Positions 4,776 through 6,170 of a stretch of DNA of 6,170 bases are shown piece by piece. Within the stretch, counting starts at the first letter, position 1, and every line of letters starts with the position of its first letter. The notes beneath the pieces are model-generated. The model did no database searches. It was given only the letters and a program-made list of their open reading frames with translations, and had not been told where the DNA came from. The translations under genes and the position numbers were made by a program. The stretch spans positions 1 to 6,170 of the forward strand of contig NZ_CAAFUZ010000056.1 in the NCBI RefSeq assembly GCF_900766305.1, in the 5' to 3' direction. Source of the DNA: an uncultured Gemella sp. (lineage in GTDB: Bacteria > Bacillota > Bacilli > Staphylococcales > Gemellaceae).

Positions 4776-6050
4776 ATGTTAAATTTCATAAAAAATAAAA
4801 CAAATTTATCGATATTGATTTTTTATTTTATATTTAGTTTTTCTAGTTTATTATTTATATTACTAGCTGAATATAATAACAATAAAACACCTACATTATT
4901 CCTTAAGCAATTTGTTTTCTATTTAATTGGTCTTGGAATAATATATTTACTTCAAAAAATACCAATAGATTATATAGAAAAATTCTCTATAGCATTCTAT
5001 TTATTCGCACTAGTTCTTCTGGTTGGAATATTCTTAGTACCTAATAATTTTGCTCCTATCGTAAATGGTGCACGTAGTTGGTATAATCTCAGACTATTCA
5101 CTTTACAACCTTCAGAATTTGGTAAAATAGCCACAGTAGCGATGATTAGTATGCTGATAAAAGAAAAGAGTTTTAAAGATAATACAGATACTGTAAAACT
5201 TTTAAAAATAGCATTAATAATTTCAATACCTTTCGTATTGGTCGCTAAAGAAAATGACTTAGGTAATGGCTTATTTTTCATCTTTTTATTCTTAGGTTTA
5301 GTATTTTTAGTCTGTAATAAAGGGAAGACATTATTCAGAATCTACTCTGTAGTAATAGCTGGACTAGCAATTATTATTCTTGCTGCCTTATATTTCCCAA
5401 AGCTTCTAAGTCTAGTTGGATTAAAATCTTATCAGCTTAATCGTATTCTTTCATGGTTAAATCCTGAAGCATACAAGCTAGATTATTCTTACCAAATTAC
5501 TCAAGTTCTTAGTGAGATTAAATTAGGTGGACTTACTGGTACATTCGCTAAAAATAAAAACTATATAGATGAACAATTTAATGATTTTATCTTTTCTATA
5601 GTTGCTAAAAACTTTGGATTCATTGGTGCAGCAATATTTCTAATTATCTTCTTTATATTTATACTAAGATTATTCAATATAATGAAAAAATGCGAACAAG
5701 GTAACTACAGTTATTACTTTATTTTATTAGCTATTTGTAGTTTTTGCTTCTCATTCTTCATTAATATTTTCTCAACACTTAGTATTATTCCTGTAATTGG
5801 TATAAGTATGCCATTTATAAGTTATGGTGGAAGTTCATTAATAGCCAACAGTATTCTCTTCGGAATAATCGTTAAAATAAACGCTACGATTCACGAAGAA
5901 TATTTGGAAGATGAATATTACGAAAACTACGAAGAAGAATATGATGAAGATCAATATATTGATGGTTCTCATCCTTTAGATCCTGTATACGAGAATAACT
6001 ATTATGAGGAAGAACCTCAACAATATAGAAGAAGTAAAAGAAAAAGATAA
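4776..6050 (+). CDS. rodA: SEDS-family peptidoglycan glycosyltransferase, RodA-type (FtsW/RodA/SpoVE)
   Basis: SEDS proteins are membrane enzymes that polymerise lipid II into glycan strands together with a class B penicillin-binding protein. This 424-residue protein has about ten membrane segments and the family landmarks: NGARSW (97-102), QPSEFGKI (111-118), KENDLGNG (158-165) and PFISYGGSS (346-354). Asp270, in NDFIFSIVAKNFGFIG at the end of the large outer loop, corresponds to the essential Asp in the (T)DFIF motif of RodA and FtsW. NGARSWYNL and SYQLNRILSWL look closer to RodA than FtsW, so the symbol is likely but not certain. AAAGGAG lies seven bases before the ATG. The C-terminus carries an unusual extension (373-424) with ten tyrosines, many acidic residues and a final RRSKRKR, facing the cytoplasm. 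The gene stands alone between its own promoter and terminator, with no penicillin-binding-protein gene next to it. Confidence 0.85.
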   Translation: MLNFIKNKTNLSILIFYFIFSFSSLLFILLAEYNNNKTPTLFLKQFVFYLIGLGIIYLLQKIPIDYIEKFSIAFYLFALVLLVGIFLVPNNFAPIVNGARSWYNLRLFTLQPSEFGKIATVAMISMLIKEKSFKDNTDTVKLLKIALIISIPFVLVAKENDLGNGLFFIFLFLGLVFLVCNKGKTLFRIYSVVIAGLAIIILAALYFPKLLSLVGLKSYQLNRILSWLNPEAYKLDYSYQITQVLSEIKLGGLTGTFAKNKNYIDEQFNDFIFSIVAKNFGFIGAAIFLIIFFIFILRLFNIMKKCEQGNYSYYFILLAICSFCFSFFINIFSTLSIIPVIGISMPFISYGGSSLIANSILFGIIVKINATIHEEYLEDEYYENYEEEYDEDQYIDGSHPLDPVYENNYYEEEPQQYRRSKRKR

Positions 6051-6051
6051 A

Positions 6052-6088
6052 AAAAATGAGGATAGAAATTTTTTCTATCCTCATTTTT
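6052..6088 (+). terminator. strong intrinsic terminator of the RodA-type gene
   Basis: A perfect stem of about 17 bp (AAAAATGAGGATAGAA at 6052-6067 pairing with TTCTATCCTCATTTTT at 6073-6088, plus one inner pair) begins right after the stop codon. The A-run on the left and T-run on the right mean it can end transcription from either side. Confidence 0.92.
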
Positions 6089-6090
6089 CC

Positions 6091-6131
6091 AGGCTGTTGA
6101 CAAATGCAGAAACTGCATGAGTCAGCAGCCT
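6091..6131. repeat. two-tier hairpin after the terminator
   Basis: AGGCTGTTGAC (6091-6101) pairs with GTCAGCAGCCT (6121-6131), with one T-G wobble. Inside, after a 2x2 internal loop, ATGCAG (6104-6109) pairs with CTGCAT (6113-6118) around an AAA loop. This 17-bp, comparatively GC-rich structure stands out in AT-rich DNA and lies two bases after the terminator. The following ATTTTAAT is a poor T-tract. It may be a backup terminator, a dispersed palindromic repeat, or a leader or operator element for the next gene. Only one copy lies in this window. Confidence 0.65.
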
Positions 6132-6137
6132 ATTTTA

Positions 6138-6166
6138 ATGAGAAAAAGTGCTGAAAATGTTATAAT
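6138..6166 (+). promoter_or_regulatory. promoter for a gene beyond the right edge
   Basis: TATAAT (6161-6166), preceded by TGT, follows ATGAGA (6138-6143, four of six matches to the -35 consensus) with a 17-bp spacer. No start codon follows inside the window. It indicates a plus-strand gene just beyond the right edge. Confidence 0.55.
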
Positions 6167-6170
6167 ATAA

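Noticed and set aside
4997..5281. Minus-strand open frame of 94 codons
   Set aside because: It is antisense to conserved membrane segments of the RodA-type gene and has no ribosome binding site; a shadow frame.
5884..6084. Minus-strand open frame of 66 codons
   Set aside because: It starts inside the terminator hairpin and is antisense to the acidic tail. The product is a complement artefact of GAA/TAT-rich codons.

Overview
The window is very AT-rich DNA from a low-GC Gram-positive bacterium (Firmicutes/Bacillota). The signs are an LPXTG sortase-anchored surface protein, two Rgg-type regulators, AGGAG-type ribosome binding sites, TATAAT promoters and strong hairpin-plus-T-tract terminators. 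The overall style suggests a Gemella-like or related coccus. That genus guess is an impression, not something the sequence proves.

Layout from left to right. Positions 1-36 hold the first 12 codons of a minus-strand gene that runs off the left edge. Behind it (37-297) lie two near-identical 23-bp operator-like sequences, 61 bp apart, and the terminator of the next gene. Two paralogous Rgg-family regulators of 308 residues each follow on the minus strand (298-1224 and 1306-2232). Their DNA-binding halves are almost identical and their sensor halves have diverged. The 371-bp gap at 2233-2603 contains what looks like the last 17 codons of a third, destroyed Rgg copy, directly against the terminator of the next gene. 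That gene (2604-4526, minus) encodes a 640-residue secreted, cell-wall-anchored protein with a typical sorting signal but an ectodomain I do not recognise. A divergent intergenic region (4527-4775) carries a cluster of TACA/TGTA half-sites, an 8-bp direct repeat spaced two helical turns apart, and a clear promoter. It leads into the only complete plus-strand gene, a RodA/FtsW-type (SEDS) peptidoglycan polymerase with an unusual acidic, tyrosine-rich tail (4776-6050). A strong terminator, a second two-tier hairpin and a promoter for the next plus-strand gene finish the window.

How the parts may work together (inference): the surface protein and both regulators are on one strand in the order surface protein, regulator, regulator. 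Rgg proteins often control neighbouring genes, so the pair may regulate the surface protein or each other. Because their recognition helices match, both may bind the same DNA site while answering different signals. No peptide-pheromone gene of the usual short hydrophobic kind was found next to them. The SEDS gene is a separate single-gene transcription unit for cell-wall synthesis. I see no mobile element, CRISPR array, tRNA or rRNA. The most notable non-textbook signals are the duplicated operator at the left edge, the Rgg duplication with its relic, and the tail of the SEDS protein.
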